Positions 25,187 through 33,830 of a DNA stretch of 42,027 bases are shown here, one piece after another. Positions within the stretch are counted from its first letter, which is position 1, and each line of letters begins with the position of its first letter. The notes beneath the pieces were generated by a model. That model did not search any database. It saw only the letters and a program-made list of their open reading frames with translations, and had not been told where the DNA came from. The position numbers were made by a program, and so were the translations under genes. The stretch comes from Nostocaceae cyanobacterium (GTDB lineage: Bacteria; Cyanobacteriota; Cyanobacteriia; Cyanobacteriales; Nostocaceae). The stretch lies in assembly GCA_030065825.1 (NCBI GenBank), contig JASJCY010000059.1:1-42027 (forward strand), given 5' to 3'.

Positions 25187-26257
25187 CTAAATAGCTAAAA
25201 CTTGTCGCAGTAAATTGCTTGTGGATGAGTAATAGTTCCAAATAGCTTTATGGAAATTGCTATACATCTCGATAAATAAGTAACTTTGCTCCCGCAAACG
25301 TTGCTTTGTTTCCCCATCGATATGAGGTATTTCTTCAAAAATATAATGGGTGAAATTTTCTGCTTGAATATTTTGCAGATTTTTTAAAAGTTGTCTTATC
25401 GGGTTGACAAAGCGTGACTCTATTTCCAGTTTTTCACAACCTTGAATATAGAACTGTAAATTGTTGATTGTCTGACTGGTTAAAATTTCCAAGGTACTAA
25501 AGAAAAAGAGCGGTTCAAAGCTAGACCAAAATAGCAAGCCATTACACATTGCCATTGTTTCTGGAAGTGGCATTGTCTCTATTAAATCTTCACTGCTAAT
25601 ACCAAGAGAAATCAGCGATTCTAGTACAAGCTTGTCTTGCCCATATTCTTGATAGTATAGTTTATTAATTAATTTTCTAATTTTAGTAGAGTCTTGAAAC
25701 CCCAGTACAGGAGAATAAAAATCATATTTACGAGCAAATAAATGATAATATTCTATTGCATATCCATAAACTATATTGATTTGCGATTCATCAATTTGTT
25801 TTAAATTTTTGAATTTAAATAAATCATTCTCTAACAATCCATTGGTTAAAGCTTCTAACTCCAATAAAATGTCTCTACCCGAGTTAACTCTGACCTGAGA
25901 AACATCATCGAGCAAATTACATTGGTCTAATTGATGTACAAAATTATGTACAATTTCTGGATTCTGAGGAGAGACTATTTGCTGAATTTCATTTATAGTC
26001 TTAGTGCCATCCATCATTTTCAGGAGATTTTTAAACATTTCTCCTGATAATCTATTAACCTCAAATACAAAATTTCGACCATCTTGAGATAAAATGAATT
26101 GGTGTGGATAGTAATTAATTTTGCATGTTAATAGCGGACGTAATTCTTGTAAATGTTGCTGTTTTTTTTCTGATTTTTGTTGTCCTTTTGCATTAAATTT
26201 AAAATTTGGTTTGATATTATCTTTTGTTTGTATCTGTTCAGAAATTAAATTTTGCAT
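25187..26257 (-). CDS. RRE-haem-oxygenase-like (HDO-type) protein 1, degenerate ligands
   Basis: The 356-aa protein has a clear PqqD-like domain (about 45-125: FILSQDGRNFVFEVNRLSGE, then DGTKTINEIQQIV, LDQCNLL). A haem-oxygenase-like domain follows (about 150-350). It is a paralogue of the next gene, with matching blocks IEYYH / LESYH and MPLPET / LPMTF. At the ligand positions, however, it reads QEYGQD instead of SELYHD, and NFTHY instead of GGHED. It may therefore be a non-catalytic partner that recruits the precursor. It is first of the two-gene set and about 435 bp downstream of precursor E. Confidence 0.65.
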   Translation of the reverse strand: MQNLISEQIQTKDNIKPNFKFNAKGQQKSEKKQQHLQELRPLLTCKINYYPHQFILSQDGRNFVFEVNRLSGEMFKNLLKMMDGTKTINEIQQIVSPQNPEIVHNFVHQLDQCNLLDDVSQVRVNSGRDILLELEALTNGLLENDLFKFKNLKQIDESQINIVYGYAIEYYHLFARKYDFYSPVLGFQDSTKIRKLINKLYYQEYGQDKLVLESLISLGISSEDLIETMPLPETMAMCNGLLFWSSFEPLFFFSTLEILTSQTINNLQFYIQGCEKLEIESRFVNPIRQLLKNLQNIQAENFTHYIFEEIPHIDGETKQRLREQSYLFIEMYSNFHKAIWNYYSSTSNLLRQVLAI

Positions 26258-26692
26258 TACTGATATAGCTCCGAGTTTAGATTTGGATTAAAAATATTTG
26301 GATATAGCCTTTCTCAGTCTGGTGAAGTACAGATGAAATTACTAAAATTATTGTGGGGTAGGCATCCTTGCCTGCCCTTTTGTACTTCAGCAGATTAGGA
26401 AGCGCTATAAAAAAAATCAAGAAACTCTTTAATTACTAAATTGAAAAAATAGAACACCAATTCAGTATAATCATGATTTGTTATAAACCAACTTTAACTG
26501 CCTCTAGGAATCAAAATTGACTATTGCTAGATAATAACTAACTATCTCAGCAAACTTTAAGTTAGCTTGGCTTTGAAAAATCCAATGGAATTCCTATGCT
26601 ATAGATAAAAATCAATTCAATTAAAGCAGTTTCAATTTTTTGAATCTGTGAATTAGTGTTCTATAAATGCAGTAATTTTATAACACAATAGA
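26258..26692. other. Intergenic region upstream of the oxygenase-like pair
   Basis: No supported gene. It contains a dispersed hairpin GGGGTAGGCATCCTTGCCTG (about 26353-26380; relatives at 27860-27883, 30559-30577 and 38996-39018). The rest is AT-rich and probably includes the promoter of the pair. Confidence 0.45.
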
Positions 26693-26947
26693 TTAGAGAA
26701 TTACAGGACTATAGATACAGATGACTGTTTTGGCAAAGGGAGGACAAGTGTCAATAACGGGTGGTGTTGGTTGAGGACAAGGGTATATGTCCGGTGGTGT
26801 TGGTTGTATGATTGAGTCATAAGCTATCATTGTTCCACCAATAGTACTCTCCAACTCATCATTGCTGACTTCGCTCAAAAAGCTTTCTACATCCTCAAAC
26901 AATTCAGTTCCCGTGGGTTTGATGTCATTAACTTTTATTTTTGCCAT
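26693..26947 (-). CDS. Double-glycine leader peptide precursor E
   Basis: The 84-aa peptide has leader MAKIKVNDIKPTGTELFEDV-ESF and end NDELESTIGG, with cleavage after Gly38. The core is Pro/Cys-rich with an internal near-repeat (QPTPPDIYPCP, then QPTPPVIDTCP). It ends CIYSPVIL and has three Cys. Thr-Cys and Ser-Cys pairs allow lanthionine rings, although many Pro limit dehydration geometry. Precursor F shares the leader and the VIL end. The gene is the second of the leftward series and may use the oxygenase-like pair downstream. Confidence 0.78.
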   Translation of the reverse strand: MAKIKVNDIKPTGTELFEDVESFLSEVSNDELESTIGGTMIAYDSIIQPTPPDIYPCPQPTPPVIDTCPPFAKTVICIYSPVIL

Positions 26948-27386
26948 TTTGATAAACCTCTAGTCAATTTGCTTACTGATGACATGATACTTTTTATATT
27001 TGAAAATTACTCAATTAATATCGAGATAAAAAGAACATAATAGTTACACTTTTATATTGGAAATTAACTATAAGGCATTGCTGAATAAGGGATGAATATG
27101 AGTGGTGCAGACCGGAGTGCCTGCCTCATAAATTTCCGACCCATCCCACAAAACCATCAAAATCATCCCGCATTTATGCAACGCTAATTATAAATATATA
27201 GGCTAGGGCTATTTGAAAGCCAAGGACATGATTTATTAATATTGCTTGATAAATTATCTTTCAACAGTCGAATCAAAACTAAAGCAATTATATTCAAAAA
27301 CTTATAACTTATACCTTATACCTCCACTCCCAAAATACATAATTAAGGAGTGTAATTAAGGAGTGGAGATATTTCCTCATATTAGA
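26948..27386. other. Intergenic region holding a MITE-like element
   Basis: No gene seen. A GGCATTGCTGA-ended element lies at 27074-27186. The right part has a tandem AATTAAGGAGTG(T/G)A duplication near 27340-27370. Confidence 0.5.
27074..27186. mobile_element. MITE-like element with GGCATTGCTGA ends
   Basis: Ends are GGCATTGCTGAATAAGGGAT and, inverted, ATCCCGCATTTATGCAACGCT. Length is about 113 bp and there is no gene. It belongs with 7156-7270 and 28928-29103. It lies between precursors E and F. Confidence 0.6.
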
Positions 27387-27611
27387 TTAGAGGATTACGT
27401 AACAGTATCGAGGACAAGTACAGGTGTAGATAGTGTAAACTGTGAGTTCTTTAATGGGTACATCAATCAATATGCTTGCATCATCGATTGCTACTAGTCC
27501 ACCAACAGTCTGTTCCAGTTCATCATTATTGACTTCATTTAGAAAGCTTTCTGAATCCTCGAACAAATCAACTCCAGTGGGTTTTATATCACGAACTTTT
27601 ATTTTTGCCAT
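27387..27611 (-). CDS. Double-glycine leader peptide precursor F
   Basis: From ATG 27611 the product is 74 aa: leader MAKIKVRDIKPTGVDLFEDS-ESF with end NDELEQTVGG, cleaved after Gly38. An upstream ATG at 27632 would add MMFRLTK, which the sister peptides lack. The core begins LVAIDDAS and ends with a Thr/Cys/Tyr-rich YTIYTCTCPRYCYVIL containing three Cys. The C-terminal cluster would allow overlapping small rings. It is the outermost precursor, so the locus seems to begin here on the minus strand. Confidence 0.78.
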   Translation of the reverse strand: MAKIKVRDIKPTGVDLFEDSESFLNEVNNDELEQTVGGLVAIDDASILIDVPIKELTVYTIYTCTCPRYCYVIL

Positions 27612-28270
27612 TTTGGTAAGCCTAAACATCAAAGGTTTGATTATTTATAGAAACCAATTTTATTTGATTCCTGATTCCATAATAGTTTTCACAATCGATT
27701 TTTAATCAACATGTACCAAAATTAGAAAAACATAATAGTTACTGTTTGATAAACAAAATTTTAACCAAATACATATTTGGATATTTTGAACCTCAAAAAT
27801 ATCGATAGTAAGCTAAAGCGCATTTAAATCTGAATATTTAATTTTGCTGTAATTCTTGTGGGGTAGGCATCCCTGCTTGCCCTTTAATATAAATTAAAAG
27901 CACCCTGCACCGTTGTCAAAATTAGTAATACCAAATCAAAAAATGTTTGCAACAGATCCAGTTGTAGGGGTGCGGTTTCCGCGTCCCTATCAACCATGTG
28001 CGCGTCCCTATCAACCATGTGCGCGTCCCTATCAACCATGTGTTCGATTCTTTTTTCAAATTGGTATAACTTTCAATCAACCCGTTTTTTAACCCAGGTG
28101 CATTCCACTGTGTATATGTTTGTCCCTATAAATGGAATAAAATGGAATAAAAATAAAGCGATTAAATTCAGATAATATTTGTATATATCAACAAAAAGCC
28201 TGGTTGTAGAAAAGCAACCAGACTAATATCTTGATTTGGGTTGTTGAGTGCTAAATTTTGTTAATTGATA
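27612..28270. other. Intergenic region with short repeats
   Basis: No supported gene. It contains a GGGGTAGGCATCCCTGCTTG hairpin (27860-27882), three tandem 21-bp units GCGTCCCTATCAACCATGTGC (27981-28043), and a single CCCGTTTTTTAACCCAGGTGCA end of the CATCTTGCACC family (28079-28102). The terminator of the next leftward gene is at 28195-28227. Confidence 0.6.
28195..28227 (-). terminator. Terminator after the HPF/cold-shock gene
   Basis: On the minus strand CTGGTTGC-TTTTCTA-CAACCAG is followed by GCTTTTTG. It lies about 45 bp past the stop codon of the gene at 28271-28846. Confidence 0.75.
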
Positions 28271-28846
28271 TTAAATATTTTCAGCAAGTAAGTGGTGTTT
28301 GCCAACCATTCTCACAGTGCTAGCTTGAAGACCTTTATTACCTTCTTCTACTGCGAAACGGACTTCATTACCAACTTCCAACTGATCGAAATCACCATTA
28401 AAGAGGCTATTTCTGTGGAAGTAAATTTCATCACCACTGGGAGTTAGAATAAAGCCGTAATCTTCATCTGGGAATAAGGTTATAATATGTCCAGCAGGTG
28501 GGACATCATGAGTCTTGATTTCCTGCCGCTGCCGACGACCATAATCTTGCAAAACCCGTTTTGCAGCGTCAAAAGCATCACGTATTGCTACGTATATATT
28601 CTGATGACTTTGACGTTTGGAAGATTGACGATTAATAACTAGTTCCCCATTAGGTACGGTAAGGTCAATGCTAATATGATAAAGATTACCATGACGGTGG
28701 TGCTGATGTGGAGCTTCCACAATCACACGACAACTGATAATATGGTTATAAAAACGCTCTAACTTTTCTGCGTATTGCCTAATTTTTGCTTCTACAGCTT
28801 CCGAAGGTGACATGTTACGAAAGGTAATTTGCAATGGCAGAATCAT
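28271..28846 (-). CDS. RaiA/HPF-type ribosome-associated protein fused to a cold-shock domain
   Basis: From ATG 28846 (AGGAGG 5 nt upstream) the product is 191 aa. Residues 1-110 resemble ribosome hibernation/RaiA proteins (LQITFRNMSPSEAVEAKIRQ, then a beta strand with VIVEAPHQHHRHGNLYHISI). Residues about 122-185 form a cold-shock OB fold (GHIITLFPDEDYGFILTPSG, DEIYFHRNSLF, VGNEVRFAVEEGNKGLQAS). Such fusions probably act on stalled or cold-stressed ribosomes. The longer frame to 29098 runs through a MITE-like repeat and is not used. It is transcribed away from the peptide locus and looks unrelated to it. Confidence 0.88.
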   Translation of the reverse strand: MILPLQITFRNMSPSEAVEAKIRQYAEKLERFYNHIISCRVIVEAPHQHHRHGNLYHISIDLTVPNGELVINRQSSKRQSHQNIYVAIRDAFDAAKRVLQDYGRRQRQEIKTHDVPPAGHIITLFPDEDYGFILTPSGDEIYFHRNSLFNGDFDQLEVGNEVRFAVEEGNKGLQASTVRMVGKHHLLAENI

Positions 28847-28927
28847 AAATCCTCCTGATAGATCAATTAACCATCCCCTACATTCACAGTAGTTTCCGGT
28901 ATGGTAGATATTTAGAGATGTTTTTCT

Positions 28928-29103
28928 GACGTTGCATAAATCCGGGATGATTTTAATAGTTTTGTAGAATAGGCACCTTGTTGTGAAATAGGCATCTTGT
29001 TGTGAAATAGGCATCTTGCCCATTTGCCCGTTCCTTATATTTTCAAGCGAGGACAATAAAATGCCCCCTCTACTTAGATTCATCCCTTGATTCAGCAATG
29101 CCG
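28928..29103. mobile_element. MITE-like element with CGTTGCATAAATCC/GATTCAGCAATGCC ends
   Basis: This is the third copy of the family also at 7156-7270 and 27074-27186, about 175 bp long. Its interior holds three tandem 20-bp units (TTGTGAAATAGGCATCTTG type, about 28958-29015). It lies just upstream of the HPF/cold-shock gene and may carry or replace part of its promoter. Confidence 0.6.
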
Positions 29104-29651
29104 TTTTTCCAATTCCTTAGGCATTTATAGCGCTTTTCAATTTGCTGAGTATACAACTCTATCTATATGAATCATGAATCAGTGTGCATCGGTAGTTTCT
29201 TGCTTCTTCCTATATATTCTCGTTGATCGAGAGATTTAAACAAAGAAAACTTAATAATTCGCGATATCTGCTAAATCTCAAGATAAACTTTTTTTCGTGA
29301 AATTGATTGGTTAGTTACTAATTTTGATTGGATTTTAGTTAGGTTTGTACTAGTAACTTCCGTTATATTTCAAAAGGTACTGAACTCTTACAATTTCCTC
29401 AAAATACAGGAGTGAGAACTCAGTGGTTAAGATAGCTTTTGCTTGGTGAATTTTGTTGATTATTACTTTACTATCACACTTATATCATCTCTCTAAAGGC
29501 AAAAGATAGTCAAAAAGTGCAACAAAACTCAACAAAAACAGGATTAAGTAGGTAATGGGTAATGGGTAATGGGTAATGGGTTTACCATTCACCATAGCCT
29601 GCGGCAAGACACCCATAGGGTGTCTACACCATTTACCATTTACCAGTTAAA
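29104..29651. other. Intergenic region with a heptamer array
   Basis: AT-rich with no supported gene. At 29552-29581 there are four GGGTAAT-type heptamers. The inverse ACCATTTACC words follow at 29627-29645, around a GACACCCATAGGGTGTC palindrome (29609-29625). Confidence 0.6.
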
Positions 29652-30137
29652 TTATTTACATTCTAAGGATTCACGAGTAGACACACCCGTTTTAGAATTT
29701 ACTCCACCAGCTACAGCACAAAGTTTCTTCTGTTCCAAACGATCTATAACTGCATTAGTAAAGTCCGCACCTGTGATGTTAACATCCTCAAAGGTAGAAT
29801 AAGGCATCATTGCTTCTGTAAAATTTGCATCACTTAAATCCGCACCTTTAAAGTCTACCAAATAGGCTATACCATTGCTAAAATCAGCACCATGTAAATT
29901 TGCACCCACTAAAGTAGAACCGTTAAAAACAACACCACGTAAATCAGCGTCACTAAAATTACTATTTTCTAAATTCAGCTTGGTAAACTCAGCCATAATT
30001 AAACTTTGACCAGAAAAATCCTTGTTAGAGACTTCTTTTTTGGCTGGGGTACGCTTTGCGGCTTCTGCTGACAGAGGATAGAAAAGCAGAACCATTCCTA
30101 AGACAAATGCAGCTAGTATTCGCCAATATTTAGTCAT
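29652..30137 (-). CDS. Secreted pentapeptide-repeat protein, thylakoid-lumen type
   Basis: The 161-aa product starts with a signal peptide (MTKYWRILAAFVLGMVLLFY, then PLSAEAAK; cleavage likely after AEA). About 16 pentapeptide repeats of the A(D/N)LXX form follow (NFSDADLRGVVFNGSTLVGA, NLHGADFSN, DFKGADLSDANF). These fold into a right-handed square beta helix. The C-terminal part has two Cys (KKLCAV and SLECK) that may form a disulfide. This layout matches small lumenal or periplasmic pentapeptide proteins of cyanobacteria and chloroplasts, whose role is unsettled. It stands alone. Confidence 0.85.
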   Translation of the reverse strand: MTKYWRILAAFVLGMVLLFYPLSAEAAKRTPAKKEVSNKDFSGQSLIMAEFTKLNLENSNFSDADLRGVVFNGSTLVGANLHGADFSNGIAYLVDFKGADLSDANFTEAMMPYSTFEDVNITGADFTNAVIDRLEQKKLCAVAGGVNSKTGVSTRESLECK

Positions 30138-30900
30138 GTTAACTTAATAAATCTCAACACTTACATAATTCATTAAACCTTTTACTATGACAACTGCAAA
30201 GTCTTCATAGCAATCCTGACTCACATCCCCTCACAGGATACCAATGGCGAATAAGGGGTATCGCCCCTCACATAATGATTTTTCGCCATCCCACCAGATG
30301 TAGAGACGTAAAATTTTACGTCTCTACCAACCAATTTGTGGGTAAATGTAGACGCGCTATGCGCGGCTTCACTCCTAGGTCGAAGCAAGCTACGTAGAGT
30401 GGGGTCTCCACCCAATTCGCCAGCAGCATCCTCACATAACTCGGGGATCTTGTTTCTTTTGCGTTCCACCCAACGGACGTATTAGTACAAAATATATAGC
30501 GGTTTTGGGTTGTAGGGGTCGCCTTCCGTGTAGGGTGTAGAATACACTCCTGTGGGATGGGCATCCCTGCCCGTCCAATTCTATTATCCAAACCCTTCTA
30601 CTTGAGAAGTCTATTGTAAAAAATTGTTAAATCTGTAAAAAGAGGCTTTCCCTCCTCAAAACAGCAAATCACTGATAGATTTTCATATCTTCAGGCAACG
30701 GAATTTCAAGGTTTACAATGGCATAATTTCTTGCTAAAATAAGTAAGGTTTAGATTTATCCTGGCATTTTTTATGTTAGGGTTTATTGATAATTGATTTA
30801 ATCGCTACAAGAAGTCACAAAAAATTGCAGTCCTGTAGACAAAAGTCATCATTTTCCCTACAGTAAAGTTTTAGAATGGTAAACTCCCATAACTGTAACT
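30138..30900. other. Intergenic region upstream of recJ with palindromes
   Basis: No convincing gene; the two overlapping frames at 30221-30591 read through repeats. It contains a perfect 28-bp palindrome GTAGAGACGTAAAA/TTTTACGTCTCTAC (30300-30327), a TAGACGCGCTATGCGCGGCT repeat (30347-30370) and a GGGATGGGCATCCCTGCCCG hairpin (30556-30577). Confidence 0.6.
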
Positions 30901-33009
30901 GTGCCAGATAGACCTTCATATTCACCATTGAAAACATGCAGGCGCTTACCTGATCAGCGTTGGCAAATGTACCCCCAAAATCCGGTATTGGCACAGAAAT
31001 TAACGGAAATTACCCATGTATCACCTCTGATTAACCAATTATTAATTAATCGCGGTATTCAAACCCCAGAACAAGCACAAATTTTTTTAGATCCAGAATC
31101 CCTAGTCCTACCTCCACCCCTAGAGGAATTTCCCGATTTAGCCCTGAGTTTGGAACTATTACAAGATGCGATCGCCTCCCAATCCAAAATTGCCATCTGT
31201 GGAGACTATGATGCTGATGGGATGACTAGCACGGCTTTATTATTACGTAGTCTGCGTTGGTTAGGTGCTGACGTTGATTATGCTATTCCCAGCCGGATGC
31301 ATGAAGGTTACGGTATAAATAAACGCATCATAGAAGAATTCGAGTGCGAAGGTGTCAAACTCATCCTCACTGTAGATAATGGTATCTCTGCCTATGAACC
31401 AATTGCCAGAGCTAGAGAACTGGGTTTAAAAGTAATTGTCACCGACCACCACGACATTCCCCAAAAATTACCCCCAGCCAACGCAATTCTCAATCCCAAA
31501 CTGATTCGTGAATCTTCCCCCTATCGTGGAATTGCGGGAGTAGGTGTAGCTTACATCTTAGCGGTTTCCCTAGCACAACAAATGGGTGAGGCTTGCAAAG
31601 GGATGATTAAACCCATGCTAGAGTTATTTACCCTGGGAACCATTGCAGATTTAGCACCCCTGACTGGTGTTAACCGTCGCTGGGTAAAACGGGGTTTGCG
31701 ACAACTACCCACCTCTAAATTAGCTGGAGTGCAAGCTTTAATTCAAATGGCTGGAGTGCAGGGGAGGAAAGAAGGAGAGGGGGAAAAAGGGAGAGGGGGA
31801 GAAAGGGAGAGGGTAAAAATACCAAATCCCAAATCTTTAAAACCTGAAGATATCGGATTTCGATTGGGACCGCGAATTAATGCCATTGGTCGCATTTCTG
31901 ACCCCCAGATTGTGATAGAATTGCTGACAACTGATGACATGGGCATAGCTCTAGAAAAAGCTATGCAATGCGAATCTATTAATCGCCAGCGTCAGGAAAT
32001 GTGTACCCAAATCGAAGAAGAAGCGATCGCCATCGTCGAATCAAAATATGCCGCTTCTCTCCAACAAGACCGGGTGTTAGTGATTGTAGAATCTAATTGG
32101 CATCATGGAGTGATTGGTATTGTCGCTTCTCGGTTAGTGGAACGCTACGGAGTGCCAGTATTTATTGGCACCTACGAAGATGAAAATCACATTCGAGGTT
32201 CAGCGCGGGGAATCCCTGAATTTCATGTATTTGAAGCTTTGGAATTCTGTCACGACTTACTGGGTAAATACGGGGGACATAAAGCTGCAGGAGGATTTTC
32301 TTTACCTGCGGACAACTTACCAGGGTTGCGATCGCGTTTAATTGAATTTGCTAATCAGTCTCTGGAAATACAGCACCTCAAACCATTATTAAAAATAGAT
32401 GCTCAAGCAAATCTGAGTCAAATAAATCAAGAACTTTATCAACAACTACATGCCCTCGAACCTTGCGGTATCGAAAACCCCGATCCGGTATTTTGGACTA
32501 CCAATGTCCAAGTACTGGAACAACAAACTGTCGGGAAGGGTCACATCAAATTAACAGTCGCTCAAACCATTGACGGTCAGCAATATAAAATTAAAGGCAT
32601 AGCTTGGAGGTGGCGTGACTACTTCCCCCTACCACGACGAGTAGAGATCGCTTACAAACTCCGAGAAAACAATTTTAATGGTAACACAACCATCGAGTTA
32701 GAGTTACTAGGGGCAAGACTCCCCAATCAGTCCCACCTATTTGTCAATTGCGGGACAAAACCCTTAAAAACTTCCTTTGAGTGTAAAGGGCGTCGCTATC
32801 ACTGTGGTATATATCAAAATGGTACCTTACCAGAGCTACGGATTAAAAGTCCCGAAGGTAAGATATTAGCCGTTCATCCAGATAATCATATCGCCTTATT
32901 AGGAACTAATCGGGAAAACGCCAAAGAGGTTGATATTTCTCAACCCCCATTTGACAACATTATCCAAACAGCCTTTGAGGCTTTATCAGCCGTTAATCAT
33001 GAGTCCTGA
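30901..33009 (+). CDS. recJ: Single-stranded-DNA-specific 5'-3' exonuclease RecJ
   Basis: RecJ degrades single-stranded DNA 5' to 3' in recombination and repair. The 702-aa product has the DHH phosphoesterase motifs: CGDYDADGMTSTALL (about 100-114), TVDNGIS, TDHHDIP (181-187), the DHHA1 domain (GVIGIVASRLVERYGVP, GKYGGHKAAGGFS) and the C-terminal OB region. A GTG at 30901 is used because LPDQRWQMYPQNPVLAQKL, the family's N-terminus, begins just downstream. No upstream ATG fits. At about residues 288-306 there is a purine-run-encoded stretch (GRKEGEGEKGRGGERERVK) between conserved blocks. It is probably a repeat inserted in frame in a surface loop. Confidence 0.95.
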   Translation: MPDRPSYSPLKTCRRLPDQRWQMYPQNPVLAQKLTEITHVSPLINQLLINRGIQTPEQAQIFLDPESLVLPPPLEEFPDLALSLELLQDAIASQSKIAICGDYDADGMTSTALLLRSLRWLGADVDYAIPSRMHEGYGINKRIIEEFECEGVKLILTVDNGISAYEPIARARELGLKVIVTDHHDIPQKLPPANAILNPKLIRESSPYRGIAGVGVAYILAVSLAQQMGEACKGMIKPMLELFTLGTIADLAPLTGVNRRWVKRGLRQLPTSKLAGVQALIQMAGVQGRKEGEGEKGRGGERERVKIPNPKSLKPEDIGFRLGPRINAIGRISDPQIVIELLTTDDMGIALEKAMQCESINRQRQEMCTQIEEEAIAIVESKYAASLQQDRVLVIVESNWHHGVIGIVASRLVERYGVPVFIGTYEDENHIRGSARGIPEFHVFEALEFCHDLLGKYGGHKAAGGFSLPADNLPGLRSRLIEFANQSLEIQHLKPLLKIDAQANLSQINQELYQQLHALEPCGIENPDPVFWTTNVQVLEQQTVGKGHIKLTVAQTIDGQQYKIKGIAWRWRDYFPLPRRVEIAYKLRENNFNGNTTIELELLGARLPNQSHLFVNCGTKPLKTSFECKGRRYHCGIYQNGTLPELRIKSPEGKILAVHPDNHIALLGTNRENAKEVDISQPPFDNIIQTAFEALSAVNHES

Positions 33010-33070
33010 GTCCTAAGGAAAGAAATTTAGCTTTTTTCACCCAGCACTCAGCACCTACCATAGAAAACAG

Positions 33071-33202
33071 TTACATATCACCACCGCGAAATGCCAACAC
33101 AAAAATTACCACAGGACCAGCCAACATGATCAACGATACAAACAGTAGTTGGAAGATAACTTCAAAATTGATGTTGGTGAAAAAGCTAATAATACCGTCC
33201 AT
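33071..33202 (-). CDS. psb30: Photosystem II reaction-centre protein Psb30 (Ycf12)
   Basis: This 43-aa frame has one membrane helix and reads [20 protein letters not shown], then [17 protein letters not shown]. The NINFEVI.QL motif and the GP.(V/I)IF.LA.R.G end match Psb30/Ycf12, a small subunit at the edge of photosystem II near PsbJ and cytochrome b559. AGGAGG lies 5 nt before the ATG. It converges with recJ and is divergent from the YkgJ-type gene. Confidence 0.9.
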   Translation of the reverse strand: MDGIISFFTNINFEVIFQLLFVSLIMLAGPVVIFVLAFRGGDM

Positions 33203-33361
33203 TTTTCCTCCTAATCGTCTTCAAAAATTTGATAACGCAAGCTGCAAATCCCGGAAATTATCATATCCGGCAAGCGCCCGCAAATTTTAATTTACTTAAC
33301 AAAATTATAGAAAAAGATACACAACTGTAAAAAAAATATTTTGAGGATAAGGGTTTAAATC

Positions 33362-33712
33362 ATGGCTACTTGGCAATGTGTAAAGCAATGTGGAGCCTGT
33401 TGTCATCTCGATCCAGAGGAACGTCCAGATATATATGAATATTTATTACCAGAAGAACTAGAACTGTACATGAGTATGGTAGGAGAAGGAGGATGGTGTG
33501 TGAACTTCGACCATGAAACCAGAGAATGTAGAATCTACGCCAATCGTCCCCGTTTCTGCCGTGTAGAATCAGAAGTATTTGAGGACATGTATGGCATAAA
33601 ACCAGAAGAATTAAACGATTTTGCCATTGAGTGCTGTCGTCAGCAGATAGAAGGAGTGTATGGTTGGCGTAGTCTAGAAATGTTACGCTTTGATAAAGCC
33701 GTGGGAATTTAA
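33362..33712 (+). CDS. YkgJ-family cysteine-cluster protein
   Basis: The 116-aa product carries the family pattern: CVKQCGACC near the N-terminus, WCVNFDHETRECRIYANRPR then FC in the middle, and ECC at about residue 91. The eight-odd Cys are expected to bind Zn or an Fe-S cluster. The molecular role is not established for the family. AGGA lies in TTTGAGGATAAGGG upstream. It stands between psb30 (divergent) and the half-size cation exporter genes. Confidence 0.9.
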   Translation: MATWQCVKQCGACCHLDPEERPDIYEYLLPEELELYMSMVGEGGWCVNFDHETRECRIYANRPRFCRVESEVFEDMYGIKPEELNDFAIECCRQQIEGVYGWRSLEMLRFDKAVGI

Positions 33713-33830
33713 CACAAAATTAGCAGGGGCGCAATGCTTGCGCCCTGGCTTCAAAATAGTTGCAATTTGTAACGAAAATCTGAGAAAATGAAAGGAATAT
33801 GAAAACCATCTATAGAGATAATTATCGCCT

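Noticed and set aside
28847-29098. N-terminal extension of the HPF/cold-shock protein
   Set aside because: The extension reads through a MITE-like repeat, while AGGAGG sits directly before the internal ATG at 28846.
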